Shown here in pieces: positions 1 through 13,100 of a DNA stretch of 64,000 nucleotides. Under the pieces are notes generated by a model. That model was not told the DNA's origin. It saw only the letters and a list, made by a program, of their open reading frames with translations, and did no database searches. Origin of the DNA: Gnetum montanum (taxonomy: Eukaryota > Streptophyta > Gnetopsida > Gnetales > Gnetaceae); assembly GCA_015680685.1 (NCBI GenBank), contig MNCI01030356.1, positions 351,571 to 415,570 on the forward strand. The letters run 5' to 3'. Both the position numbers and the translations under genes were made by a program. Each line of letters opens with the position of its first letter. Positions within the stretch are counted from its first letter, which is position 1.

Positions 1-942
1 TATAACCTAACTTTGGTAACAACCTTACTAACGATTGGTCCCATGTGATTGCAGATGGCCCCGAAACATGGACAACAGGAAGGTCCTACTCAAGGTGCGA
101 TCAAATGACTTGGGAGAGGTGAAGGACAAGTTCCTGCCAAACAACATGCAGAGCAAGAGAAACAATCATTTAATACCAACCAAGAAGACCCTGTTGTTGT
201 ACAATTAAGGCAGGCAAAAGGAGGAGCTGCTGCAGCATCTGAATAGGGATGATATCTCACGTTGACCTAGGATTGTGTTCAGATCGTCCATGAATGGGTT
301 CCCATTATGGCCTATCCTCTCTGCAAGCAGTGCTTGGTACTTAGGGGAAATGTACCAATTTTGGCACATCAAAAAAAAGAAGAAAAAAGAAGAAAAGAAA
401 AGAAGGCATCACTGTTAACATTTGTGGTGTGACTATTGATATCTCTGTTCAAGCCATTTCAGAAGTATTAAACCTTCTGAATACAGGGCCAAAGGTTGCT
501 CAGAACCAGCTAGACACTTTCAACACTGAGCAACTTAATAAACTGTTGACAGGGAATAAAAGGATGGAGGAAGAAAAAGAGAAGGATGACTGGGATGCCT
601 CTATGGCACAAGTGTAAACTTACACACACGCCAAGGCACTCAAGGTCTTACAAGAGGAGAGACTCTAGGCCATACTTCAACACCATCAAATCCCAAGACC
701 TGGAGCGCAAGAAAAGGGAAAGACACCTATGGAGGAGCCACCGCCAATAGGAACTACATGAGTTCCACTAATTTTGTAATCATAGGATTTTCTTTTGTGT
801 TGTGTCTCAATTTTGTTCTGACTCCACATTGCGACATGAATCCATTCTAGTCAGTCAATAATCCCATACCTATCCAGTGTGTAATCAATGGAGCTTGTTA
901 TCTCTGTAACTCGAGGACGAGTTTTCATTTAGTCGTGGGGTA
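1..942 (+). mobile_element. Internal 3' part of an LTR retrotransposon
   Basis: A gag-like start (…gattgcagATGGCCCCG at 55) is followed by short broken frames, one with a coiled-coil-like 62-residue stretch at 429-617. The segment ends with CTCGAGGACGAG...GTGGGG just before the LTR, as in plant Ty3/gypsy elements. No RT, integrase or protease is visible between the gag-like start and the LTR, so the element may be non-autonomous or internally deleted. The 5' end is outside the window. Confidence 0.5.
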
Positions 943-1552
943 TGATGAGTCATGAATTTGCTGGCTGTGATATCACTGTCGTGATATCGCAGTGGCTATG
1001 ATACCGTGATATCATAGCTGCGATATCACAGCCGTGATATCACATCAGTTGCAATATCGCATACGCGATATCGTGACCCGCCGCCAGTTCTATAAATAAG
1101 AGACGGCTCTCCCGCAGTGTGGTGATTGTAATTGTATGGCATCCTTATTCGAGTGTGACGTACTTGGACACACACATGACCGAAAATAAAGATCGAGATT
1201 ACTTCATCATTGCAGCATTCACTTAGTTTAATTAATTATTTATTTTATTGTTATTTACTACTTTCCTAGTTAATATCTCTCACCCTTAAACTCATGTTAA
1301 ACGCGGAATGAGTATGACTTAATCACGAGCATTTAAGTGTGACTACTTGGTAACCCAGTAGCGTACCTAGGCCATGCACTTGGTAATCCCAGTGGTAGTC
1401 GTGCACGAGGTCCAAGATGTGTACGGATGATTAAGGAATAGATGCTCATCACACTTAGGCTAGTGTAGATTCTCTCTTACCCTTTTCCTCCTAGCTTGGT
1501 TAATATTACTTTCTATTGCCTTCAGGAGTAGCATTAGATTAGGACCACATCA
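943..1552 (+). repeat. 3' LTR with GATATC palindrome cluster
   Basis: Begins TGATG and ends CATCA (5-base inverted ends), about 610 bases. It contains TATAAATA at 1091-1098 and AATAAA at 1185-1190, fitting U3-R promoter and polyadenylation signals. Upstream of the TATA box, 967-1075 holds at least six GATATC-centred palindromes (TGATATCA or CGATATCG types) at roughly 14-30-base spacing. Boundaries are by inspection; no second LTR is in the window to confirm them. Confidence 0.6.
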
Positions 1553-1689
1553 TACACCTCACTCTAGACTAAACCATATGTAACAAAGATAATACTAGTC
1601 CAGGTGGGAAGACAGTGAACTGTGACCTAAGGCTAACTATCTAGGTGCCACAACTAGTCTGTTTGCGGAGTTCGACCAGATCACGCGTG

Positions 1690-2480
1690 AAAATGCTTGT
1701 ATTTGTATGGTTGAGTGTAGAGGTACCTCGCCACTCATTAACTATTTATTTGTTGCATAACCATTCCTGTATTTCATCAATAAAGACACCAAAGAGAGTT
1801 GAAGAAAGTGGAAAACCTTGCTTAACTCTAATTTTGTTCTATAATTGAATTTTTTTGAATTACTATTTGTAATTTCAATAATCACTTCCTCATACAATCT
1901 TTGAGTTGCTATAATGAAATGTGAAGTGAGGCCAATTTTATGCAAGCATAACCATAGTTTTGAACAAAACACTAAATCATATGCTTTTGCAAAATTAATA
2001 AATTAAAGAAAAACTTTTTTATTAGGCATTTTTACAAACTCCATGCAATATTTAAGAGTAACTAAGTGATTTTGCTTGAAATTTGCTTAATATCTTAGCT
2101 AAACTTGGTTACCCTTAGCCTACAAATTGATTCGCTTTTCAAATAGAGGGCCCAACAACTTAGTGAAAATATTACTTACAGTGATCATTTGATAACTGCT
2201 CAAATTATTTTTATCCCCTTAATTATATAACAAGATAGCTTTACTAGTTTTCCAATATTGATTTAATCCTTACAAACTTGGTAAAAATATTACTCACAAT
2301 GATCATTCGATAATTGTTCATATTATTTTTATTTCTCTTATTATATGACGGATAGCTTTACAAGTTTTCCAATGTTGATGTAATCCTTCCTCCATTGTTG
2401 ATGTTAATTTGTGCCAAATTTCTCTATAAGTAGCAAATCTTGCCCAATTTAATAATTTTGCATATAAATCATTTGAATCT
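1690..2480 (-). mobile_element. LINE reverse-transcriptase remnant, family B
   Basis: Minus-strand translation, with stops, gives NYR-I-VSNIFTKLLGPLFEKR followed by a KAYDLV box, KLWLCLHKIGLTSHFIIATQ and a degenerate PLSPTLFG.FIDEIQEWL. These are LINE reverse-transcriptase blocks. The related plus-strand copy at 4975 shares the IDELEEW motif. The sequence is AT-rich and old, and no ends or target duplication are visible. Confidence 0.6.
2162..2392. repeat. Diverged tandem duplication inside the LINE-B remnant
   Basis: Two adjacent units of about 115 bases (2162-2278 and 2279-2392) share GTGAAAATATTACT..CA.TGATCATT and TAGCTTTAC.AGTTTTCCAAT. Both lie within the RT-encoding remnant, so the duplication arose in or after the dead element. 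Confidence 0.55.
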
Positions 2481-3850
2481 ACAACTTTGCTTGTTGCTAG
2501 CTTATTAATACCCTCTATGGCTTCCTCAAGAGTAAATTGGAGAGGTGTTTGCTATACAATAGTAGTAGAATTATCATCTTCTTTTGTAAATAGCTTATTG
2601 TAAAATGAGCAAATATCTTGAAAAGAAAAATTAAATGATGAAGAGGCTTTATGATGAAAACATTACCTAAAGTGCTTAGGTTCCTTTTTAATGGTCTAAG
2701 CAAAATATTCTTGTTGCTTCATGATAAACTTCCTTCTTTTTGTTTTAATCAAGCATTTATATGCCTTAACTAAACTTTATTTGTGACTCTTATTTGCATT
2801 CTTAATATTCATCAAACCAAGGTTTTTAAGCAACTTGTTGTTGTGAATGCATAATTTGCTTAGCTTCTGTAAGCAAAATTTCTTTTAGCTCATTATGTGG
2901 TTCTGAGTCCATTTATGTGCCACATTCATATATTTTTCCTTACCTCTAGGATGAGTTTATACTGAAATTTTTTTCTATTCTTATTTTTTGTTGTTTAGTA
3001 AACAATTTGAATTTGAAACAAAAATTCTATATGATGATAGCAAGACTCTACCAAATCTTCTTCAACTTTAAATTTGTTAAAAAAATTAATATTTTTATAA
3101 AAACATAAAAGCAAATCAATGCAAGAATTACCTTGAGATCTTGTGAAAGTAAATGATGAAGCTTGAGGAAATCTTGCAAACTTGTTGCAAAGTAAAAGAT
3201 AAAATAATTTTTGTTCATTCTAAAAGCTATTCACCCATTTTATTTTATTAATAGTGTCATTTGCAGATGAGTGATTTTCAATCATGTTCAAATTGCCAAC
3301 ATCATAACTTTTATTCGCTAAAGACCTATCATTGCATTAAAATCTCTGCAAGCTCGTTTCCAACGTTCCTGGATGACATAAAACGGATAGCGGCATTCCA
3401 TGCAAGACGCCCTCGTAACATTCCAGGGTTGCAATAGGTGGCGCAAAACAGAAAGTAAATGCAGACAGGAGATCGATCCGTTCATGCGTGGAAACGGACA
3501 TAGCCATTTTCTACGTCGGACGAAGATGTGACGTAACTCAGGCGCGACTGCACTTAATGAAGCACAGCCATCGTACCTTTCTACTGCCGTGGTATCTGCA
3601 TTCAATGGAGCTAGAAGCTTGTCTGTGCTTCCTTCCCACTGCTGTTCAAAGGCTGCAGTTGAATTTTAATGAAATCGCGTGAAGGTAGCGAGAGAGAGAC
3701 ATGCAGATTGAATGGCCAGACCAGTTGAAGGTATGTGTCAGATTGGTTTAAAGAAACGGCATCGCAGGCAGTGGCCGCCAACCTCATGGATCCCTCGTGA
3801 TCCCACTGGGGCGTTTCCCGTGATGGAATTAATTTCCAAATCGATGCATA
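2480..3850. other. Intergenic sequence and PHYLLO upstream region
   Basis: 2480-3300 is AT-rich with no gene I can support. From about 3330 base composition turns GC-rich, up to the PHYLLO promoter and first exon. Open frames on both strands here are GC-driven and resemble no protein I know. Confidence 0.4.
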
Positions 3851-3871
3851 AATTCTACGCTCCAAGATGCA

Positions 3872-3877
3872 TATATA
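3872..3877 (+). promoter_or_regulatory. Possible TATA box of PHYLLO
   Basis: A TATATA motif lies about 36 bases before the first in-frame ATG and about 78 before the best-context ATG at 3950. The surrounding 3300-4140 stretch is markedly more GC- and CpG-rich than its neighbours, as for a promoter and first exon. No transcription start can be seen directly. Confidence 0.3.
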
Positions 3878-3907
3878 CGTTTATACGGCCACTTGCTTCC
3901 GTTCCGA

Positions 3908-4138
3908 ATGCAAATGCACATGCAAATGCAGAGGACGAAGGAGATGGAGATGGCCGCCGCAATGAAGGGAAACGGAAACTGTGCATGCTCACTTTTGAAG
4001 ATATCTCGTCTGCCGTCATTTTCATTCCATCGGCTGCGCAGAGTTGTGCGAGCAAGGCCTACCCGTAGAATTCCTTCTTTCAAGAGTATGCAAATTTCGT
4101 GTTGCAATTGCCATGGCGTTCCCGCCGCCGCTCCTAAG
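3908..4138 (+). CDS. PHYLLO: PHYLLO exon 1 (likely plastid transit peptide)
   Basis: This frame joins exon 2 in phase 0 through the donor AAG|GTAAGC. It is rich in Ser, Arg, Ala and Cys and poor in acidic residues after the first few positions (for example [19 protein letters not shown]), as expected for a plastid transit peptide. Seven in-frame ATGs lie at 3908, 3914, 3920, 3926, 3944, 3950 and 3962, with another at 4088. ATG 3950 has the best context (gagATGGCC), so true translation may begin there. The out-of-frame ATG at 4113 also has a good context but meets a stop after splicing to 4289, so I did not use it. Confidence 0.7.
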
Positions 4139-7100
4139 GTAAGCAAGTATGTTTTTGAATGGGATTCGTGAATTTCAAGTTTCGGGATACCAGCTTTTCC
4201 GTGACAATAGCTCCCTGGATGGTAAAAATCGATGTCTAATTATTTGATTAAACGTTTTTGAAATTGACGGCTGCTTTTATTAGTACAGGCTTCATTGTTG
4301 AGTGAAGGAGAAAAAGGAGGCGTGGAGACTGAAGAAACGGAGGTAACGTGTGAATTCAACGCCGTCGGTGTTGGAGAAGAAGAAACGCCCGTCAAAATGC
4401 AACAGACTCGCACGTTGTCTCCTTCTCTTACTCTCAGCGAGGCGTTGGATAAATTGAGGTGTGCTGTGAATGATCTTAAGTGCTCTCCTCCTGAATGTCA
4501 AAGTGGCATCATCCGCTTTCAGGTATCCAAACAATCTTATTTTAGCATCTTCAAGGTTCAGTTTGTTTACCAGATTTATGCAAGGGTAGTATTATGCTTA
4601 AACACATTCTGAAGATTCTTCTCTCTTTGTTGGAAGTGGACAGCTGAGTATCAACGAATGCTCAAGGTTTTGGTTGCGAACAACCCTCTCATTTTATTTA
4701 CATTTATAGATATAGAAAAAGCTGGACGGAAAGAAATGAGATCAGTGCAATTTTTCGTAGCGCCTTATCGCCTTAAAATATCTTATTATAGAGCACATGG
4801 GAAAATATTTGCGTTGTAGACTTTTCCGAGGCCTATGCTGTTGTCAATCCAAGCACCATTTGGAATTGCTTGGGTAGTTTAGGAGTCTGATACAAACATC
4901 CAAAATTTTACCCAGAAGTATGCATTCAGTTCACAAATAGAGAAGAAAGTATTTTATTTAATAGTTTTATTAGTATAAAAAAAGGCTCTTCTCATTCTCT
5001 TGCTCTATTTGTGCTTTTTATTGATGAACTTGAGGAGTGGATACATAAAGTGCCAATTCAATATACAACTATAAATGGAAAAAGTCTTGTCAAACTTTTA
5101 CTTTATGGTGATGATGTTGTTTTAATTTCAATTTTAAACTCATGGAAGGGTTGCAACAAATGCATAGTCCTCTTGTGTCAGCATTCAAGAATGAAAGTGA
5201 ATATTCAAAAAACTAAAATCATGATTTGTGACACATGCAGTAAGGTATAGTTTCACAATAGGAAATGAAGAAGCAGACATAACCTTCTATTATAAATATC
5301 TCAGCTTAGAATGCTCTTGCAACTACAAATGGGACTAATGCATTATTCAAAGAGTCACGAGTGGTATGACAATTGTATTTGCCTTGAAAAGCACATGTAA
5401 GAAGGAATCTATTCTAACTTGGAATGTCCAAAAGTAACTCTATCATGCTATTGCTTAACCAACTGTTTTTTATGTGTGTGTTGTATGAGGTTCTAATCTA
5501 GCAAATAAATATTGGAAATAGATAGAAGAAATTTAGAAACTTTTTCTGTTAGAAAAATTTCAGAATGAAGGGACATAAACAATATGATATTATGCATCTT
5601 GAAACAAAGATGATGCCCTTAACTATCATAGTTATTTGTTAGTTTATATTCTACATTCATAATCTCTCTGAATTCCTATTGGGTAAATACTCTTAAAGGG
5701 ATGGCTTAATGAAGGAGTTTTATTGCTCACTAATTGGAGTGTTCAAGAGGACATTCTTTATTTTGATTCTAAACAAGTTAGCCAAATTTTAAAACAAAAA
5801 ATACTTCAAAAATTTTAGAAAAATGTACAAGAAATAAAATATTTATACTTGAATAGTATTAGGAGAGGCCTTACTTTAAAGACAAACTATTTAACAACAA
5901 TTATATGTCACCATTTGTAATGCACAATTAGCAAATCACGAATGAGATCTCATCATTTGAGAGTTGAAATAGTTAAATCACTTAACATTCCTTGTGAACA
6001 ATGAATCTACTAGTTGTGCAATCAAAATAGCATTGAAGATGAACACAACAGTTTCCTATAGTTTCCTGTATTTGAGCATACTAGACATAAGTGGGACATG
6101 TTGGTTCCAAATCTTACCAAGAACCCTTGGTAATTCTCTTAATAATATTTTCAAGTTTGTAGCATTTACATTTCCATTGTCCAATAGATCCAAAGGGTTT
6201 ATGGAAATGTCAGTTTCAGTTTTCAACTCCAGAAATATATATCAAAGAGCCGAGTATCAATATATAGTCAATAGTCAAAGTTCTGGTTTGGACAACTCAT
6301 TTTTGTATGTATAGATATAGAAATATATGTGAAAAGTAGACAAAGTTTTTGAGATAGGTAATTGTTTAGTGACACTTATGATTTTATGAAAGGTTTCAAT
6401 GAGGCATTGTTAGCTTGGGTAGAGGATGTGGCTTGTAGTTGTGCAAATCATAGGTTTGATATTAAAAGATACACTAAAATACCATTATGGTCTGCTTAAG
6501 TTCTACCAAAGTATCATGTTAGTTATATGGTGTAGTATACATATGGTTAGTTTTGACATCAGCCACCCCTCATTTTATAATAGGTTAATCAAAAATAAAA
6601 TATAAAATATTATTACAACCTTACAGCTTAATCTTGAAACTTGCCTAAAGTTAATGCTCCATGTGAGCTTAAACTCAAGGAGCAATCCAGCTATCTTGGT
6701 CAATAAGGGACTTCTAGTTGACCTTGGTTGGTTGAGTGCTGTTTTTGTTTTCCTTTTCTTAATGTTTATGCAGAAAACACATATTTTGCAAGTCCTTTTT
6801 GCTAATTAATGAAAGGTTCAATCCGGTTTCTTCATTTTAAAAATTGATTTTTTCAGTTAACATGGAATCGTCATTTGATTATCGGCTCATAGCTCTAACA
6901 GTGAATGACCATACTCTAAACTAGCTAGCATTCATATGTGCCAGAATCAAAGCTGTGCATTGAACAGTTAATGTCTTACTAATTGAAAAAAAAAAAGAAA
7001 AAAAAAGAAGAAAAGGACTTTACTTTTCAAATTGGCTGTGGAACCAGCATAAAAAACCCAAGTTCTTTATTCTGAAGAAAATGTACGTCATGTTGTTGAG

Positions 7101-10100
7101 CCTAATAGAGCCTATGTTTAAAATATAATTTGCTACAGATGGTTAAATAAGAATAAGTACACGATGTTACCTTGAGGGATTGAGTGGTAAATATACAAAT
7201 GGCTCGAGGACATAATAAGTCTCTACTAGTTTGCAATAGAATATGAGGAGTTTTGACTTCCAGCAGGTTGAAATATTACATATTCCAACAGGATTTGTAG
7301 CTTATCTGATTGTTTCCTTCATTCAAAGTTAGAGTGATCTTGGATATTACATGATAAAATCTTTGTAAGGCACTATTAGGAACCTCCATATAAATAGATT
7401 CAAGGCTATCAACTTGATTTTGTAAAGGAACCTGTAACTCTTGAAATTCTCATCCATTACAAATCAATTAAGCTTGGGCCTAACCACTCAAAAAGAGGTT
7501 AAACTTTTGCTCATCTACTAACCTTCTTGGGACCTTGATTTTCAGGATGAGCATTGAGCCTCCAAGTAATGACCTTTTTTTACCCATTAATTGAGTGCTG
7601 TTATTAGAATCAACCATATTTGAATGTACATTTTTCATCTTTTTCTTTTAAAATAGAAGGGTTATATTATTTCTTATTCCAAGTCATTTTTTATTGTCTA
7701 TCTTTTCATCATCATAGTTGATTTAGCTGCATCAAGTTAAGAAGTTGATGTTTCTTGAATAAGAAGTCATTCCAAAGATTATTAAATAGAATGCTTTGGG
7801 GTAGATGAATGATTGACCAAAGGGATTTTAAGCAATTAAAGTTTGAACAGAGAGTTTTCGGTTAGATGGAGATTGAATAGAGGCTTTTTGAACATATGGT
7901 ATTGCATTATTAGGACCATATTTATAAGGCAAGGATACTCTATCCTGCTATAAGCATATTTATAATAGTAAAACGTGTAACTGGAAAAATAAGGCACCAA
8001 GGATACATCTGTAAGAAATTTGCACATTTTCTAAAAACATATCATTAAAAGTGAAACGGATATTTTACTATGTTTTTAGCAAGAGGAATTGTTTTTCTTT
8101 TCAACCTCTATTTCAAAGGAGACATTTTGTTGAATACTATCTAGATTTGCTTAAATTAAAGGACTAGGATTTGGAGGTTTTTGCATGATTAAACCTTGTA
8201 GGTGCAGTTAATCACATAGGATGAGCATGATAAAACTGTTTATTCATCATCTTTGTGTGTTGCGATGAAATCATAGTATTCAGAGTGTTGGGAGTAGTAT
8301 CTTTAGGACACATATCTTGTTTGTTTTTAGATTCCATATTTCTTAGCTTGAATTTGTTTGCTTTGTTGCTGCGTATAATAGTGAAATTGCAACATGGATC
8401 TTAGAAAAAAAATCATTTAGTTTAAAAACAAGAAATGAAACATAAGTAGTAAAATATAAAAAAGATGAAACTTCTTGGTAGAGATATTTTTAGTTGAAAT
8501 ATCTGAAGTATCAAACTTTTTTAATGTAAAAAGAGTTGGTTTGCATGAAGTTGGTTTTTTACCGAAAGTGATAATTTTAAATGACCAGTCTTCACAACAT
8601 GAATAAGTTTTTTTACCTTTATCTGTTAGGCTGCATCTAACTTGACATTTGATTCTAACATGAATAAGTTTTTTTACCATTGTTAGGGCCCATCAATAAT
8701 AATATATTTTGTGATTGGAAACAAACTATTAGCACAATGGATTAGCATAGTGGAAGCAAAATCAATTACACATTCAAAGCCATAATGAAAGAAGAGAAAC
8801 TGAAAATAAATCTCAAGCTCTTACCAAACTTAGGAAAATGCTTAGGCAATCTCAATTTATACATGTGGTCATTTTCGGGCTAACTGTTCATTGTTCCGAG
8901 ACATATTCTCTCGATCCTAGACATATGCTCTAATTGCCTAGAAACTTCTAGAAAAGCTAGTGGTTATAAATTTTGGCATTGCTATCTATTGCAACATTAT
9001 CTTAGCTTGACGAGAAAACAAATTTGTCTTTGCTTGTTACAAAGAGATGCAGAGGTTTGACTAGTGCTAAAACCTTAAACAGGAGTAGATTTCATCTATT
9101 TCTCCTAGAATTCTTTAGCTAATTTACAACCTTCCAGAGTTGGACATTGATTACATATGAGACGTTGGTGATGGCAATAGCTTTGGGAGTTAAGACAAGT
9201 TGTAAACAATTGGTTGTATATATTTTAATCATCTTGCCATTCTTTCTATTCTGAAAAATCTATCCAGGGCAAAATATTATCAATAAATGTTGAAAGAGGT
9301 GGATATAGTTTTATCTTAGATAATGTTATAAAGAAGGCGTACTATCTCAAATTTAGACATACAAATATTAAAGAAAGATTTGGAAGTTTAGCAAAATAGG
9401 GAACACACCTATCTTCCTGAGCATTGACTTGAAATTCATTTGTATGCTATGATGAGCATTGTACGATGGTGAATAAAAGAGCACATGGACAACACCAAAT
9501 CTACCATTGATTTATTAGCAAGTTATATAAGCAAAACAATACATACATAATATTTAACATAAAAAGCCATTATATCAAAACATTAAAGTTTTTTTTGCCA
9601 AAGAAAAGATTGAGATCTTGGTAAATAGCCAAGAATTCGAATAAAAAATAATGCAACAAAAACATAATTTGGTAGAGTGGAATTAACATTGGTACATGCT
9701 CCTTGGATTTGAGCATGATCCATTGAAATTCCTTCAATGACATTATCAGACTGAAGAATTTGCAGCATCATAAGAAAATGCCCTTGTTTCTGCCTCCTCC
9801 GTTAGTATTTGAAGTTGGAGGTGAATGTGAATCATATAGGTGATGCTTCTTCCTTTGGGGTTGGAGGATCTAGAATTCATTTGTCACCAAACTCACTTTG
9901 CATACCATGCTTTGCAATTCTTACTTCCCTAATCTTGGCAGAAGGATTTTGACATAGAATCCAACTATCTACAAACTTTCCTTTACATATGTTTCTTTGC
10001 AATTCATAATTTGCTAATCTTGTTTGGGGGATCTGAATCTAGAATTCATCTACTTACAAACTTGTTTGCCACAAACATTATTACTTTTCTAAAAGTTGCA

Positions 10101-13100
10101 AAGTCATGGATACCAATATTTTGGAATAGGCCAATTCACATGGATGTAATAGATAATGATCCATGGTTGATATCTAAGCTCCCAAGAAATATCTGGTTGT
10201 CCTTCAAATTTTTATTATTGATAAAATCTCCTTTTTACTTGTTTAACAAGAAAGTGGTGGAGTGTTACTTATACTGCCTATAGACAAAAGGAGCTATCGG
10301 ATATTGGGCATAACCTGGATTTGAATCTTATTTCCAAGGTTTTTATGTTTTTTGTTAAAACGACTCCTAATCTTAAATCTAAATTCAACTATTTTTAAAA
10401 GAATGTTAGCAGACTAACAGTTTGCTTTCAAAACAAATGCTTTATGATTTTACATTTGTAAGAAAGCATTGTCAGTAATTTGATGAATCTAGGGGTTCTT
10501 TAGTGTGTTTACTCTCTCATTTACTTGATAATAGTATTGTGGTAATGTTCACAATGTATACAACATGATCGCAATATCTGTGTGCTGAGCTATCTCAAGC
10601 TTTGTTTTCATATCGCTGTGAGCTTTTGCAGATACAATCCTGAAATGGATTTTTGATAAATATTAAGAAATTAATTCTTTTATATTACATTCAAATTTGT
10701 CCATCTTTTGTGCATGTTGTTTAGTCCAATTACAGGTTTGTGTTGAATACTGTAATCACATTTTCTTTTTATAGATTTGCTGTTTTCATGTTTCACATTA
10801 TTTATTTTTTACTTTTGGATTATAATGAAAGGTGGCTCTTCCCCAAGACATAAAGGCTTTAGATTGGCTTCGATGCCAGACAAAGTCATGCAGAACATTT
10901 CCATGTGGATACTTCTCTCCAAAGGGTTATGACTGCTGTCCTCTAAACAGATCTACAGATGTGTTACTCACTCAACCTGGAAAAGTGAACCAAGTAATCT
11001 TTAAAGCCGTTGCTGGAGTTGGTTCAGCAGTTCTTTTCAAAGGGTCGAACACATTTTCTTTGAAGGATTGGAGGGCAGTCAAAAGGTATTTCACTGTCAT
11101 AATCATGCTCATGTGACAAAGCATTCCTGTTGGTATGTCATTGAACATATTTTTAGATAGATATTTGACAGTTATAAATCTGTTGAAATAGTTCATATCA
11201 TACTTATGAAGATTAGATTGGTATCAGATTGCAGATCATTTTTTCATTCCTAAGATTTCAGATCACTTATATGATTTGGAATCATTTGGAATTGTGATAT
11301 TTTTTTTTAAAGTTTGGGAAAAGTAAGGAAAAAAAAAAAAAAAACAGGCAGGAGAGAAACCCCCCCAGTCCCGCATGCCTTAAAACCACTGCCTGTTAAA
11401 GTCAGGCCATGTGATAGACCTCAACCACACAAAAATTGGTCTACCAGAATCGACAACAGAAGAACACAAAGCTTTGCAAAGCCCAGAAGTAAAAGGACCC
11501 CACACAAAATCCCAAAAAGGCAGACCCAGGATGCCCAATATCAGGAACCACCCCAAAACTCAAAATAGAGAACAGACACAGAAACCCAAAACAAGAAAAG
11601 GCCCTAGCCCCACAAGCTATATAGGTCATTGTAGATGAGTGTAGGCACAAACAACGTGCTATCGATGATGCACCTAGAACCACCTGATGCTTTTCAGTAA
11701 CCATAAAAGCAACCGCCTGCTGAAATTCCTTCTACGCCTCTTCCTTTAGGTGTTGGTCAACTTCACTAACATGGGTATCAGGATGTAGGTTGGTAGAGGT
11801 ACGTTGGATGAATCTCTGTAGTGCAGCTCAAGAGGTGTTCCAGTTAATGTTCATAATGACATATGGACATTTGTTGTCCTGAAACCAAAGGCAGATGTTG
11901 GTTTCATGTGCAACCTCCTATTGGCATTGCAGCTGTTCCTCTTCTATTCGATCCTTTTGTTTGGCTTCCGCTGCCTCCTGAGAAACCCTTTCCTATTCCT
12001 CCTGGATAAGCTCTTGCCACAAGTGTTGACGTAGCTCCATGTCAACTTCACCCCTATGCGCAACCTCCATTAGCTCATACCTCTTGAGCTTCTCTTTTAG
12101 CTGTAAGGTTGTCTACTCTAGAGTTTGGTTAAACTCTTCCTCTCATTGCTACCACTTCACCTCCCAACGTGACCTTTCCTCCTATTGTGTTGCCTTGACC
12201 GCATCCACCGTAGCCTGGATGAGATCCACAACAAGAATCTGAGGCCATGACTCACCATCTGAAGGCCCTGGCCTAGAAGTTGTAGCAACCCAAGAATTCC
12301 CCAACATAGGAACTTGCCTTGAATCAGCACCACTTCGTGCAACATTCTTTGTAGGGTTCAGTGACTAAGGTCAATGTCTTTCATACACAACATAGAAAGG
12401 CTTGGTTGGCCGAGAATCCAGTGGCTACACTACTCGCCATAAAGCAAGTATAAGCCTCGATTGGCACCCATGATGCTGATATCACAACATCGCTAGGAAA
12501 AATCTAGGAAGGTTCACGAGACGTCCCTACCCTAGGCACTTGAGAAATGTGAAGTGGGAGCCCTGGAGCTTCCACATGTTATTAGACCGAACAAAGAACT
12601 AGTCAACCAACTTGGCAGTGTCTTGCCACATTTGTGGTAAAGTCGACTTGGGCACCTGCCAACTTCTCATTTTTGGAACTAGGCCTGAGAAAAAAATCCA
12701 CCGCATCTTGTAAGCCTTGCCTTGTTGGCAGGATAACTTCACTGGCTACTGGAATGTCAAGGTAACTTGCAATAGCTTCTTTAGTAAGAACAATTTGTAC
12801 TCCATGGAAGGACATAATGTCATTCTTGCAATTATTGAAGAAAGTCCCATCTGCAAAATCTGGGTCCCTAGCTAAAGTAGGAAGGAGGTCCGCCCACCCA
12901 ACTTGCTCAACTAGATTGCACAACACTGCATTGGCTTGAAAACCTTGACAGGTGGGCTCAAAGGTAGGAGTGATGCCCATTGTGTTGATCGCTTCAGCCC
13001 ACAATCAAGATCCAAGCATTGCAACTTGCCCTTGAAGAAGAAGACACTTTGACCAAAAAATCAATGTGTTGCAGGCTTTCCACAAGCACCGCAATTGCCC

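Noticed and set aside
4113-4138. ATG with strong context (gccATGGCG) as PHYLLO start
   Set aside because: Its frame leaves exon 1 in phase 2 and meets a stop four codons into exon 2; the frame with ATG 3908-4088 joins exon 2 perfectly.
3318-4146. Several minus-strand and plus-strand frames around the first exon
   Set aside because: Antisense or upstream frames in a GC-rich promoter; no domain, and they overlap the supported exon 1.
11314-11638. Basic, proline-rich plus-strand frames next to the A tract
   Set aside because: They are the reverse strand of the LINE A1 3' untranslated region.
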